Assembly (NCBI GenBank): GCA_002452745.1
Contig: DKFC01000012.1
Coordinates: 169,918-233,917 of the forward strand
Reading direction: 5' to 3'
Source of the DNA: Firmicutes bacterium UBA6806
GTDB lineage: Bacteria; Bacillota; Clostridia; Peptostreptococcales; Acidaminobacteraceae
Length of the DNA stretch: 64,000 nt
A program made the position numbers and the translations under genes. The notes beneath the pieces were generated by a model. That model was not told the origin of the DNA and made no database searches. It saw only the letters and a program-made list of their open reading frames with translations. The number at the start of each line of letters is the position of its first letter. Position 1 is the first letter of the stretch. This document shows, one piece after another, positions 54,675 to 62,650 of the stretch.

Positions 54675-54777
54675 ATTTGCGTATTTGCAATATCAACTTA
54701 TAAATTTGATATAAAAATTGCGTTTACGTATTGACGGATAAAGCGAGATGTATTAGAATAAAATTACGTAAACGCAA
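54675..54777. promoter_or_regulatory. Operator region of the repressor/Cro switch
   Basis: TTGCGTTTACGTA (54718-54730) and its inverted copy TACGTAAACGCAA (54765-54777) flank a rightward promoter, TTGACG (54731-54736), 17 bases, TAGAAT (54754-54759). A degenerate copy TTGCGTATTTGCA lies near 54677 and a third exact copy at 55001-55013. This is the layout of a lysogeny-type genetic switch. Confidence 0.8.
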
Positions 54778-54797
54778 AATATAAGTGAGGTGACAAA

Positions 54798-55007
54798 ATG
54801 TTTAATCAAAAGAAGTTCAAAGCTTTATTGGTTATGAAGAGCAAAACAATGCAGAATATTGCTGATTTACTAGGGATCAATCAAGCCACGCTATATAGAA
54901 AAATTAACGGCAACAGCGATTTCTATAGGCGTGAGATTCAGGCTATTTGTAATTATCTTGAGATTGAAGACCCCAATGAAATTTTTTTTGCTCAAGAAAT
55001 TACGTAA
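54798..55007 (+). CDS. Cro-like small HTH protein
   Basis: 69 residues. FKALLVMKSKTMQNIADLLGINQATLYRKINGNSDFYRREIQAICNYLEI is a compact five-helix XRE domain of the DUF739 kind. The ATG has GTGAGGTGA upstream. It is transcribed from the promoter at 54731. Its stop codon lies inside the third operator copy. Confidence 0.85.
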   Translation: MFNQKKFKALLVMKSKTMQNIADLLGINQATLYRKINGNSDFYRREIQAICNYLEIEDPNEIFFAQEIT

Positions 55008-55013
55008 ACGCAA
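55001..55013 (+). promoter_or_regulatory. Third operator copy, overlapping the Cro-like stop codon
   Basis: TACGTAAACGCAA, identical to the copy at 54765-54777. It is well placed to affect read-through into the accessory genes. Confidence 0.7.
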
Positions 55014-55069
55014 AAAACTAAGTTCTATATGTACAGCAACATAAAAAATAGCAAAAGGAGGAACATGTC

Positions 55070-55315
55070 ATGAACAAATATCTAAAAGAATTATTTGAAA
55101 CTTATGGTGAAGAGGTGGTTGTTGGAAGGATCTTAGAGCAGCTAAAGCTTTTAGCCTTTAGTGATGACAAAGAAGTCAAAGAAGCGGTTATCGCTGCACT
55201 AAATGATGCAGCTTGCGATACGGAGTACATCTTCAATCTTTGTGAATACACGAACCTTGTAAGCTACGCATCAGAAGAAGTATCAATTACGACTGAACCC
55301 TGGAACGAAAACTAG
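55070..55315 (+). CDS. Small acidic helical protein, unknown
   Basis: 81 residues, behind AAAAGGAGG. KYLKELFETYGEEVVVGRILEQLKLLAFSDDKEVKEAVIAALNDAACDTEYIFNLCEYTNL suggests alpha-helical repeats without recognisable motif. The protein is strongly acidic at its end. It lies between the Cro-like and VapE-like genes in an early region; such small proteins can be replication or anti-host factors, but nothing in the sequence proves this. Confidence 0.65.
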   Translation: MNKYLKELFETYGEEVVVGRILEQLKLLAFSDDKEVKEAVIAALNDAACDTEYIFNLCEYTNLVSYASEEVSITTEPWNEN

Positions 55316-55346
55316 GTGGTTACATATCACCAGAAAGGAGGTCATC

Positions 55347-57713
55347 ATGGAGTTTATTATATCCACCGGTAACACCAGACGTGATAAGTACTGGAAAAAA
55401 CAAACTGTGACTTGGGATGAGTTTGTAAAAAAACTCTCCCGTACCACTTATACAAGAGAGACTCAGGATGAATTCCGCCACATGAAGAAAAAGCAGCAGG
55501 ATGACATCAAAGATGTGGGTGGCTATATTGCAGCAGAGTTAAAAGATGGGCGTCGTTTGAATGAAAATATCGAATCAAAAACGATGCTATCTCTTGATGT
55601 GGACTATGCAAAATCACCAGATGGATATATAGCTGACATTAAACTGAAGTTCAAATATGCTTCCTGCACTCATTCCACCCATAGCCATATATCTGATAAA
55701 CCAAGGCTAAGAACGGTGGCTCCTTTTTCTAGACCGGTTTCAGCTGATGAATATCAAGCCATCAGTAGGATGGTTGCTTTTGAAATTGGTATGGAGTACT
55801 TTGACGAAGCTTCCTTCAAGCCAAGCCAGTTTATGTACTGGCCAAGTACACCCAGTGATGGAGAATATGTCTTTGAAGAGATGAAAGGGCCATTTCTAGA
55901 TCCAGATGTCATACTGGCAAAATACGATAATTGGAAAGATATATCCTCATGGCCGGGTTCAGATAGACAAACAGACGCTGCGCAAAGGGAGAGAAAGAAA
56001 CAGCAAGATCCACTCTCAAAGTCTGGTCTTATTGGAGCATTCTGCAGGAGCTATACCATAAGAGAAGCCATTGAAACTTATTTATCTGAGGTCTATGAGC
56101 CAAGTGCAGCCTCAGATCGTTATGATTATATCCCAGCGGATTCTTCCGCAGGGGTGTGGATAGAGGATGATAAGTTCTCCTTCTCCCATCACTCCACTGA
56201 TCCGGCATATGGGATGATGCTAAATGCTTTTGATTTAGTTCGCATCCACCATTTTAGAAACCTTGATGACAAAAGTCCGGAAGACACGCCCACATCTAAG
56301 CTACCTTCCTATAAGGCCATGATGGAATTTGCATCAAAGGATGAAAAGGTCAAACTCCTTCTTCTTCAAGAGAGGCAGGCTCGGGCGCTAGAGGATTTTA
56401 GTGAAGAGAACGATTGGCAGAAAAGATTGGAATATGAGTCCCGCTCCACGGTGCTTAAAAACAATCTGCATAACATCACGCTAATTCTACAGAACGATCC
56501 AAATCTGCAAGCATTGGTATTTAATCAGCAGCTTGATGGTATGGAGATCAAAGGCAGCGTCCCTTGGAACCATCCTTCAAAGTACTGGAGGGATGCCGAT
56601 GATGCCCAGCTTATTAGCTATATTGACTCCAACTACGGGACCTTTTCACAAAGAAATTACCAAATTGCTGTAGCCAAGGTCACCGATGACAGGTCCTACC
56701 ACCCCATTCGGGAATACCTGGACTCTTTACCGGAATGGGACAAAGTACCAAGAGTGGACACCTTGCTCATTGATTATCTCGGTGCTGATGACAATAAGTA
56801 CGTCCGTGCTGTTACAAGAAAAACCCTGTGCGCTGCCATCAGCCGTGTTCAGAATCCTGGGTGCAAATTTGACTCCATGCTTGTCTTAAACGGACCGCAG
56901 GGCGTCGGTAAAAGTACCCTGATCTCAAAGCTTGCTGGCGAATGGTTCTCTGACAGCTTAAACCTTGGAGATACAAAAGATAAAACCGCAGCAGAGAAAC
57001 TTCAGGGCTACTGGATACTTGAGATTGGTGAACTGGCAGGTCTTAGAAAAGCTGAAGTAGAAACCCTGCGTTCTTTCCTCTCAAGACAAAACGATATCTA
57101 TCGTGCGGCTTTTGGAAAACGCGCTACCCCTCACCAGCGTCAGTGCATCTTCTTCGGTACTACCAACGCAGAGTCAGGCTACCTTAGAGATACAACAGGC
57201 AATCGTCGTTTCTGGCCTGTGAAAACCCCAGGCGGTGGAAGTAAACATTCATGGCAGATTACCGCTGAAGAGATCCAGCAGATATGGGCTGAGGCTCTGG
57301 TCTACGTCAAGGCTGGCGAAAAGCTTTATCTGGATGCTTCCATGGAGCAGCTGGCTAAGGCTGAACAGCGTGAAGCCATGGAGTCCGATGAGCGTGAAGG
57401 CTTGGTCAGAGAGTACCTTGATACCCTTCTGCCTGATGATTGGGACCAGATGGATCTCTTTGAAAGAAGAAATTTCTTAAGTGGAAATGAATTTGGAGCA
57501 GCACCTAGAGCGGGAACCATTCCACGCAGCAGTGTTTGCAACATGGAAATCTGGTGTGAATGCTTCGGTAAGGACAGAGCCAATTTAGGTAGAGCAGACT
57601 CCAACACTCTTGCAGCTATTCTAACGAAACTCGGCTGGGTAAGGCAGGATAAAAAAGAACGAACGACACTTTATGGTCCACAGTATATCTTTGTACCTAA
57701 AAGCTGTTCCTAG
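55347..57713 (+). CDS. VapE-type primase/helicase of the mobile element
   Basis: 788 residues. The N-terminal part (about 1-320) looks like a primase/PrimPol-type region: LSLDVDYAKSPDG, ASCTHSTHSHISDKPRLRTVAPFSRPVS. The C-terminal ATPase has Walker A LNGPQGVGKSTLISKLAG and the VapE motifs EIGELAGLRKAEVETLRSFLSRQND and GTTNAESGYLRDTTGNRRFWPV. VapE proteins drive replication of phages and phage-like islands. AGAAAGGAGG precedes the ATG. A cluster of short repeats begins at its stop codon. Confidence 0.9.
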   Translation: MEFIISTGNTRRDKYWKKQTVTWDEFVKKLSRTTYTRETQDEFRHMKKKQQDDIKDVGGYIAAELKDGRRLNENIESKTMLSLDVDYAKSPDGYIADIKLKFKYASCTHSTHSHISDKPRLRTVAPFSRPVSADEYQAISRMVAFEIGMEYFDEASFKPSQFMYWPSTPSDGEYVFEEMKGPFLDPDVILAKYDNWKDISSWPGSDRQTDAAQRERKKQQDPLSKSGLIGAFCRSYTIREAIETYLSEVYEPSAASDRYDYIPADSSAGVWIEDDKFSFSHHSTDPAYGMMLNAFDLVRIHHFRNLDDKSPEDTPTSKLPSYKAMMEFASKDEKVKLLLLQERQARALEDFSEENDWQKRLEYESRSTVLKNNLHNITLILQNDPNLQALVFNQQLDGMEIKGSVPWNHPSKYWRDADDAQLISYIDSNYGTFSQRNYQIAVAKVTDDRSYHPIREYLDSLPEWDKVPRVDTLLIDYLGADDNKYVRAVTRKTLCAAISRVQNPGCKFDSMLVLNGPQGVGKSTLISKLAGEWFSDSLNLGDTKDKTAAEKLQGYWILEIGELAGLRKAEVETLRSFLSRQNDIYRAAFGKRATPHQRQCIFFGTTNAESGYLRDTTGNRRFWPVKTPGGGSKHSWQITAEEIQQIWAEALVYVKAGEKLYLDASMEQLAKAEQREAMESDEREGLVREYLDTLLPDDWDQMDLFERRNFLSGNEFGAAPRAGTIPRSSVCNMEIWCECFGKDRANLGRADSNTLAAILTKLGWVRQDKKERTTLYGPQYIFVPKSCS

Positions 57714-57889
57714 TAGTGTTCCTAAAAATGTTGGTTTTGGGTACATGTTCCGGAGTTATGGATGTTCCTTAAAAAGTGGTTAGGAACAAATTATGGAACA
57801 ACTCAAAGTCCACTGGCGGCAAGCCTTAGGAGAGGATGTGTTCTTATATTCCTAACAATTATTATTAATTTAAAAATAAATAGAATAGA
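57705..57889. other. Candidate iteron-type replication origin
   Basis: TGTTCC occurs at 57705, 57717, 57746 and 57763, and GGAACA at 57783 and 57795. The first pair and the last pair each have a 12-bp period in opposite orientation. An AT-rich tract (about 57843-57888) follows. Origins beside primase/helicase genes with iterons and an AT-rich unwinding region are known in phage-inducible islands. Assignment here is by position and repeats only. Confidence 0.5.
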
Positions 57890-57934
57890 CCCTATATACA
57901 GTAATACCCGAATATTCGCGCGTATAGGGCTTTT
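57890..57934 (+). repeat. Hairpin with nested palindrome, possible terminator
   Basis: CCCTATA (57890-57896) pairs with TATAGGG (57923-57929), and the loop contains CGAATATTCG, itself a palindrome. CTTTTAG follows. It could end transcripts from the vapE region or be an origin structure. Confidence 0.5.
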
Positions 57935-57971
57935 AGAGATTTGAGAACAACAAGAACAGGAGGTTGATCAG

Positions 57972-58499
57972 ATGAAATCAAATGGATATGAAGCAAGATG
58001 CCAAAAGCGACTTGAAGAATGGTATGCCCCAATCAGTGATTGGTATTGCACAGATGTGATTGATATTGAAGAAGAAGCATCAGATACAGATCTATTTACC
58101 TGCGAACTCTGCGGATGCAGCAGAGTGAGGTTTGTCCACGTGATGGAACATGATGACTACTTTGAAGATGTCCGAGTAGGTTGTATCTGTGCAGGAATCA
58201 TGGAAGGGGACGTTCTAGCAGCAAAAGAAAGGGAGCGCCTCATGAAGAACAGGGCGAAGAGAAAAAGGAACTTCCCCAATCGAAAATGGAAAGAGACACC
58301 TTATGGCACTTATATCCTTATGCATAAAGGTTCGTGGATAAAGATGATCCATAGTAAATTTAACGATCAACACTATGGCGTCAGCTACAACGGGGAAATT
58401 GTATGGAAGTATAAAGGAAGGCCTATAACAAATTTCTTATCAGCAACGTATGCCGCCTTTGATCTTGTGGATCCAGTTGAAAGGATAATGAGGCCGTGA
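57972..58499 (+). CDS. Element-encoded protein with zinc-finger-like cysteines
   Basis: 175 residues behind AGGAGG. CELCGCSRVRFVHVMEHDDYFEDVRVGCICAGIMEGD contains CxxCxC and CxC sets that could bind zinc. The C-terminal half is a mostly beta region (TPYGTYILMHKGSWIKMI, YGVSYNGEIVWKYKGRP). I recognise no named family. Its stop overlaps the next gene's GTG by four bases. Confidence 0.7.
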   Translation: MKSNGYEARCQKRLEEWYAPISDWYCTDVIDIEEEASDTDLFTCELCGCSRVRFVHVMEHDDYFEDVRVGCICAGIMEGDVLAAKERERLMKNRAKRKRNFPNRKWKETPYGTYILMHKGSWIKMIHSKFNDQHYGVSYNGEIVWKYKGRPITNFLSATYAAFDLVDPVERIMRP

Positions 58500-59107
58500 A
58501 CATAAGAGCTAGAGTACATGACGTGCTAGATGAGACACCAGAGGTGAGGGGTTTAGGATCAATGCAACTAGGATTCGGTTCATCCTATCGTGGGTGGAAG
58601 GAAGCCTATTACAGACTTTATGAAAGGGGATTAGAGATGACAGCTAAAGCATATTTATCACAGGCCATGTGGTTGGATAGCATTATCATTCAAAAGCTAG
58701 AAGAGCAAGAAAGACTTCAGGCATTAGCTGAAAAGATGACACCTTCCTATGCTGAGGTAAAGGTATCAAATGGACAGCATATGAACACTCGTGAAGAAAA
58801 CAATGTGAAACTCATTGATCTAAAACACGAAACCAATGAGATCATTGACCGACTTGTGGATTTGACTCAAGAAATCAGGTGTAAGATCAGACAAGTGGAA
58901 GACCCACTGGATCAGCTTGTTTTGGAAATGAGGTATCTCAACAAGAAAAGCTGGAATGAGGTTGCTGAAAGTTTAGGATATGACAAGCGGTATACCATGA
59001 AACTTCATGCAAGAGCTTTGAAAAAAATCGATAGTATTTTAAAAGAGGACACTAAAAGACATAGAAAGACACCTGGCAACTATGATAGAGTACAAGGTGT
59101 AAAGTAA
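58496..59107 (+). CDS. DUF1492/ArpU-like phage regulator
   Basis: 203 residues from GTG 58496, overlapping the previous stop. A second start, ATG 58637, has an AAAGGGG ribosome site and gives 156 residues beginning MTAKAYLSQAMWLDSIIIQKL, the usual DUF1492 start. The intervening 47 codons are open. The end LDQLVLEMRYLNKKSWNEVAESLGYDKRYTMKLHARALKKID is a sigma-70 region-4-like HTH, as in the ArpU late-gene regulators. It probably activates or times later genes of the element. Confidence 0.75.
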   Translation: MNIRARVHDVLDETPEVRGLGSMQLGFGSSYRGWKEAYYRLYERGLEMTAKAYLSQAMWLDSIIIQKLEEQERLQALAEKMTPSYAEVKVSNGQHMNTREENNVKLIDLKHETNEIIDRLVDLTQEIRCKIRQVEDPLDQLVLEMRYLNKKSWNEVAESLGYDKRYTMKLHARALKKIDSILKEDTKRHRKTPGNYDRVQGVK

Positions 59108-59162
59108 TATAAAAAATGGTAGAGCCTGATGGACAAAGGTCCTGAGGGCTTTTATATTTGAG

Positions 59163-59196
59163 AAGCCTTTGTGGGAAAATCCGCGAGGGCTTTTTT
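59163..59196 (+). terminator. Possible terminator before the second sigma-like gene
   Basis: AGCC and GTGG pair with CCGC and GGGCT in an imperfect stem, followed by six T residues. Confidence 0.5.
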
Positions 59197-59215
59197 CATG
59201 GAAAGGATGGAGAAG

Positions 59216-59629
59216 ATGAAACCGGAATGGAAAGAACTAAGAAGAAAACCCTCAGTCGAAGACCTTAGAAAAAGACTTAATCGCTTAAATAAAATCCATC
59301 AAGAGCATGAGAGTCTAATGCGAACCATGCTGGAGTTGACCCATGAAAAAGTGGAGAACACGCTTTATGGGAAAGATCACTTGGAAGAAAAGGATCTAGA
59401 GAGTTCATTGGTGTTTGTTGAAAGACAAAGAGAAGCCCTGGCGAGTCAATACAAGCTTGAACTTAAAAGGCTTTACCGATTCTTAGAAACGGTGAAAGAG
59501 CCTGAAGTAAAGCTGATACTGACACTGAGGTATGCTCATTTTTTAAGCTTTGAAGAAATTGCTGAGGTCATTGGAATGGGTGTAGAAAAAGTAGCAAACC
59601 TTCATGAAGCGTTTATCCTTGAGAGGTGA
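59216..59629 (+). CDS. Sigma-70 region-4-like regulator
   Basis: 137 residues from ATG 59216, nine bases after AAAGG; the in-frame ATGs at 59198 and 59207 are alternatives. A helical N-terminus (KPSVEDLRKRLNRLNKIHQEHESLMRT) leads to KEPEVKLILTLRYAHFLSFEEIAEVIGMGVEKVANLHEAF, a region-4-like HTH. It parallels the gene at 58496, so the element has two such regulators in series. Its stop lies within the next gene's upstream region. Confidence 0.7.
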   Translation: MKPEWKELRRKPSVEDLRKRLNRLNKIHQEHESLMRTMLELTHEKVENTLYGKDHLEEKDLESSLVFVERQREALASQYKLELKRLYRFLETVKEPEVKLILTLRYAHFLSFEEIAEVIGMGVEKVANLHEAFILER

Positions 59630-59634
59630 TCCAA

Positions 59635-59994
59635 ATGCCGAGACGACCAAACATTCCGTGCAAGCATCCTGGATGTAGCAGGCTGGTACCACCCGGGACA
59701 AAGTTCTGTGAGGAACATGGTGAGCTGCACCGAGCGGATGCCAGAACCACTAAGGAGAAAGGTTACGATGGTCGGTGGAGAAAAGCGAGAGCCAGATACT
59801 TAAAGCGCCATCCCATTTGTGTTCGGTGTCTTAGGGAAGGGAAGTATGTCAAGGCTACGGTGGTGGATCACATCAAACCCCACCGAGGAGATGAACAACT
59901 CTTCTGGAACGAGAGTAACTGGCAGGCGCTGTGTAAGTCTTGTCACGATAAGAAAACCATGACTGAAGATAGATTTCAAGAATATAAGTACTAA
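59635..59994 (+). CDS. HNH endonuclease
   Basis: 119 residues from ATG 59635, behind GAGAGGTGAT. A zinc-binding start (IPCKHPGCSRLVPPGTKFCEEH) precedes the HNH core VRCLREGKYVKATVVDHIKPHRGDEQLFWNESNWQALCKSCHDKKT with both CxxC pairs and the catalytic His. In phages a gene of this type sits next to the small terminase and helps packaging. Here no terminase follows within view. Confidence 0.9.
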   Translation: MPRRPNIPCKHPGCSRLVPPGTKFCEEHGELHRADARTTKEKGYDGRWRKARARYLKRHPICVRCLREGKYVKATVVDHIKPHRGDEQLFWNESNWQALCKSCHDKKTMTEDRFQEYKY

Positions 59995-60006
59995 TGTTAC
60001 CCCATA

Positions 60007-60053
60007 GGGGCGGTCTAAATCCCTACAATCTTTTCAGCTGGAGACCGCGCCCC
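60007..60053. repeat. GC-rich inverted repeat downstream of the HNH gene
   Basis: GGGGCGGTCT (60007-60016) and AGACCGCGCCCC (60042-60053) pair with a two-base bulge around a 25-base loop. It is GC-rich in an AT-leaning region and lies where phages often keep cos or pac sites. Confidence 0.5.
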
Positions 60054-60197
60054 CCTCTCGTGTGAAAAAACGCAGAATTTAATAGGGGGGATACCTAAAA
60101 AGGGCTTAACCGCCTGAAAAAACTAAATGAAATAGCGAAACTACAATGAAAATTAAGCCATAGTGGGTGAAGGGTTTCGCTAAATAGTTACTACATT

Positions 60198-60241
60198 AGC
60201 TGTGAAACAGCTGCCTAAAGCAGAGTTTTGCGGCATTTTTT
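60198..60241 (+). terminator. Hairpin pair ending in an intrinsic terminator
   Basis: AGCTGT GAA ACAGCT (60198-60212) is a perfect small hairpin. TGCC..GCA (60212 on) then pairs with TGC-GGCA (to 60235), followed by six T residues to 60241. The HNH transcript therefore probably ends here. Confidence 0.65.
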
Positions 60242-60273
60242 ATGCAATGAATTAACGAAAGGATGTGAAGCAG

Positions 60274-60756
60274 GTGACGAACTTTCAAGCCAAACAAATA
60301 AGAGAACTTCGAATGAGAGGCGTTGGATATCGTGCCATTGCTTCTCTCACAGGACTTTCAAGAGATATCGTTAGAAATTACTGTAAAGCCCATGACCTGG
60401 ATGGCTTAGCCACTGATGTGAAAATCAACATCAAAGAAAAGATGGAAAAGGGAGAGGCATGCTTGAGCTGTGGCAGGGATTTGAAACAGCCGGCCACTGG
60501 ACGAAAGCGAAAGTTCTGCTCAGATACCTGCAGGCGGGAATGGTGGCTTCATCACTCAGATAGTATCAAGCGAAAAGAAACTGCCTACTATGAACTGACC
60601 TGCACTTACTGTGGAAAAGACTTCAATGTCTATGGAAATAAGAATAGAAAATACTGCAGCCACAGCTGCTATGTACATGATAGATTTTGGCGAAAAGAAG
60701 AAGGAAGAGCACCATACATTGGGCCTTCCATGATCGAGGAGGCGTGTTATGAGTGA
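60274..60756 (+). CDS. HTH and double zinc-finger protein
   Basis: 160 residues if the GTG at 60274 is used (AAAGGA ten bases upstream); a GTG at 60265 is the other option. NFQAKQIRELRMRGVGYRAIASLTGLSRDIVRNYCKAHDL is a resolvase-type HTH. CLSCGRDLKQPATGRKRKFCSDTCRREWW and CTYCGKDFNVYGNKNRKYCSHSCYVHDRFW are two CxxC..CxxxC treble-clef-like zinc fingers. It overlaps the methyltransferase gene by eight bases. Likely a DNA-binding regulator of the element. Confidence 0.7.
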   Translation: MTNFQAKQIRELRMRGVGYRAIASLTGLSRDIVRNYCKAHDLDGLATDVKINIKEKMEKGEACLSCGRDLKQPATGRKRKFCSDTCRREWWLHHSDSIKRKETAYYELTCTYCGKDFNVYGNKNRKYCSHSCYVHDRFWRKEEGRAPYIGPSMIEEACYE

Positions 60757-62002
60757 TATGAAATGGCAATCGATACCGGTGGGAGATTTAAAGCCAGCTG
60801 AGTATAACCCTAGAAAGAAACTAAAAGCTGGGGATAAGGAATATGAGAAGATCAAGAACTCAATCTTAGAGTTTGGATATGTGGAACCGATTATCGTTAA
60901 TTACGATATGACAATGATTGGTGGCCATCAAAGATTAACCGTGCTTAAGGATTTAGGACATACAGAAGTGCAGTGCGTAGTTCTAGAGATTAAAGAAGAT
61001 GCAAAGGTCAAAGCTCTTAATATCGCACTGAATAAAATAGCTGGTGAGTGGGACGAAAAAATGCTGGCGGATCTACTTGTTGATATTCAAGGGGCAGATT
61101 TCAATACTGATTTTACGGGTTTCGAGCCTCCAGAGATAGAACAGCTTTTTTCTAAAGTCCATGACAAAGAAATCAAAGATGATGACTTTGATGTAGATGA
61201 GGCGTTGAAGGAAGAACCGATCTCAAAGCAGGGAGATCTTTGGCTCCTTGGAAAGCATCGCCTAGTCTGTGGAGACAGCACGATTCCTGAAACCTATGAA
61301 AAACTCATGGATGGGAAAAAGGCCAACATGATCCTCACGGACTTGCCATATAACGTGGACTATGAGGGCACTGCTGGGAAAATCAAGAATGACAATATGG
61401 GCGATAAAGAGTTCCATGAGTTTCTCTTAAAAGCCTACACCAATATGTTTGAAAATATCGTTGATGGTGGAGCAATCTATGTGTTTCACGCTGATAGAGA
61501 GACAGTTAATTTTAGGTCAGCTTTTAAGGAAGCTGGCTTCTTTTGTCACCAGACTTGTATTTGGGTGAAGAATGCACCGGTGCTAGGGCGATCTGATTAT
61601 CTCTATGCCCATGAGCCTGTCCTATACGGATGGAAACCTACAGCAAGCCATAAGTTTTATGGGGACCGAAAGCATAAAACCATTTGGAATTTTGACAGAC
61701 CAACGAAATCAAAACTCCATCCAACAATGAAGCCGCTACAGCTGCTGGCTTATCCCATTAAGAATTCAAGCCTCGCCAATTGCATCGTCTTGGATCCTTT
61801 TGGCGGGTCTGGTAGCACACTTATTAGCAGCGATCAGACAAACAGGATTTGTTACATGATCGAGCTTGATGAGAAATTTGTGGATGTGATTGTATCAAGG
61901 TTCGTGCTCCATGCAGGAACAAGCGCAGATGTTTTTCTTATAAGAGATGGAAAGAAAATCTCCTATGAAGATTTAAAGTCCGTAGAAGCTGAGGCGGAAT
62001 AA
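60749..62002 (+). CDS. ParB-like/DNA methyltransferase fusion with variant catalytic motif
   Basis: 417 residues. The N-terminal ParB/Srx-like domain has PAEYNPRKK, GYVEPIIVNYDMTMIGGHQRLTVLKDLG. The C-terminal domain is an N6/N4 methylase: LVCGDSTIPETYEKLM, ILTDLPYNVDYEG at motif IV and LDPFGGSGSTLISS as SAM motif I. Motif IV normally reads DPPY; here Leu replaces the first Pro. Related phage enzymes modify element DNA against host restriction. The substitution may lower activity or shift specificity, which must be tested. Confidence 0.88.
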   Translation: MSDMKWQSIPVGDLKPAEYNPRKKLKAGDKEYEKIKNSILEFGYVEPIIVNYDMTMIGGHQRLTVLKDLGHTEVQCVVLEIKEDAKVKALNIALNKIAGEWDEKMLADLLVDIQGADFNTDFTGFEPPEIEQLFSKVHDKEIKDDDFDVDEALKEEPISKQGDLWLLGKHRLVCGDSTIPETYEKLMDGKKANMILTDLPYNVDYEGTAGKIKNDNMGDKEFHEFLLKAYTNMFENIVDGGAIYVFHADRETVNFRSAFKEAGFFCHQTCIWVKNAPVLGRSDYLYAHEPVLYGWKPTASHKFYGDRKHKTIWNFDRPTKSKLHPTMKPLQLLAYPIKNSSLANCIVLDPFGGSGSTLISSDQTNRICYMIELDEKFVDVIVSRFVLHAGTSADVFLIRDGKKISYEDLKSVEAEAE

Positions 62003-62037
62003 ACCTCAGGAACTATTGTGGAGGTGATTTAAATGGG

Positions 62038-62616
62038 ATGACACTAAAAAACCGGTATCGATTATTAGAAGATGGCAAAACCATGGCCGGGACCCTTTCC
62101 GGAGGACATACGTTTTTATTTGATAGAGAGGACTTCAAGATTGTAAAATCAAGAAACTGGTATCCAAATCGCAAGTTTGGCGAGAAAGGCACTGTGTATG
62201 TCATTGATAGAGAGGGCAATCAGCTCCATCAGATATTACTCAAACCGGCTAAGGGATTTGAGGTTGATCACATTGACCTGGATCCACTCAATAACAAAAG
62301 AGAGAACTTGAGGATTTGTACCCATCAGCAAAATCAGTGTAATCAACCCCCTCAAGTGAATAACACTTCTGGTGTAACAGGCGTAAGCTTTTACCAGCCA
62401 AGACAAAAATATAGAGCGAGAATCAAAGCATCCCAGTATGATATTCATCTGGGATATTTTCATACCTTTTTAGAGGCGGTACAGGCAAGGAACGAAGGGA
62501 TCAAGCTGATGTTTGGTGAGTATGGAAGGCTTAATGATGTACCGGAGGCACCAAAATGGATCAAAGATATGGTCTTTGATAAATGCAGCCGTCATTTTGA
62601 TAAAGCTGCAGTTTAA
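62038..62616 (+). CDS. HNH/AP2-type homing-endonuclease-like protein
   Basis: 192 residues. A DUF-like N-terminus (RYRLLEDGKTMAGTLSGGHTFLFDREDF) leads to the HNH core FEVDHIDLDPLNNKRENLRICTHQQNQCNQ. A DNA-binding AP2-like tail NNTSGVTGVSFYQPRQKYRARIKASQYDIHLGYFHTFLEAVQARN follows. Free-standing genes of this kind spread as homing nucleases in phages. The GGAGGTGA site is better spaced for a preceding ATG at 62033, which codes only Met-Gly-stop and overlaps this start (ATGGGATGA). Confidence 0.85.
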   Translation: MTLKNRYRLLEDGKTMAGTLSGGHTFLFDREDFKIVKSRNWYPNRKFGEKGTVYVIDREGNQLHQILLKPAKGFEVDHIDLDPLNNKRENLRICTHQQNQCNQPPQVNNTSGVTGVSFYQPRQKYRARIKASQYDIHLGYFHTFLEAVQARNEGIKLMFGEYGRLNDVPEAPKWIKDMVFDKCSRHFDKAAV

Positions 62617-62650
62617 AACTGAGATTTACCCATTAATAGCCCAGGAATGC

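Noticed and set aside
57762..57944. 60-codon frame after vapE
   Set aside because: No good ribosome site, overlaps the repeat array and hairpin, and the peptide looks random.
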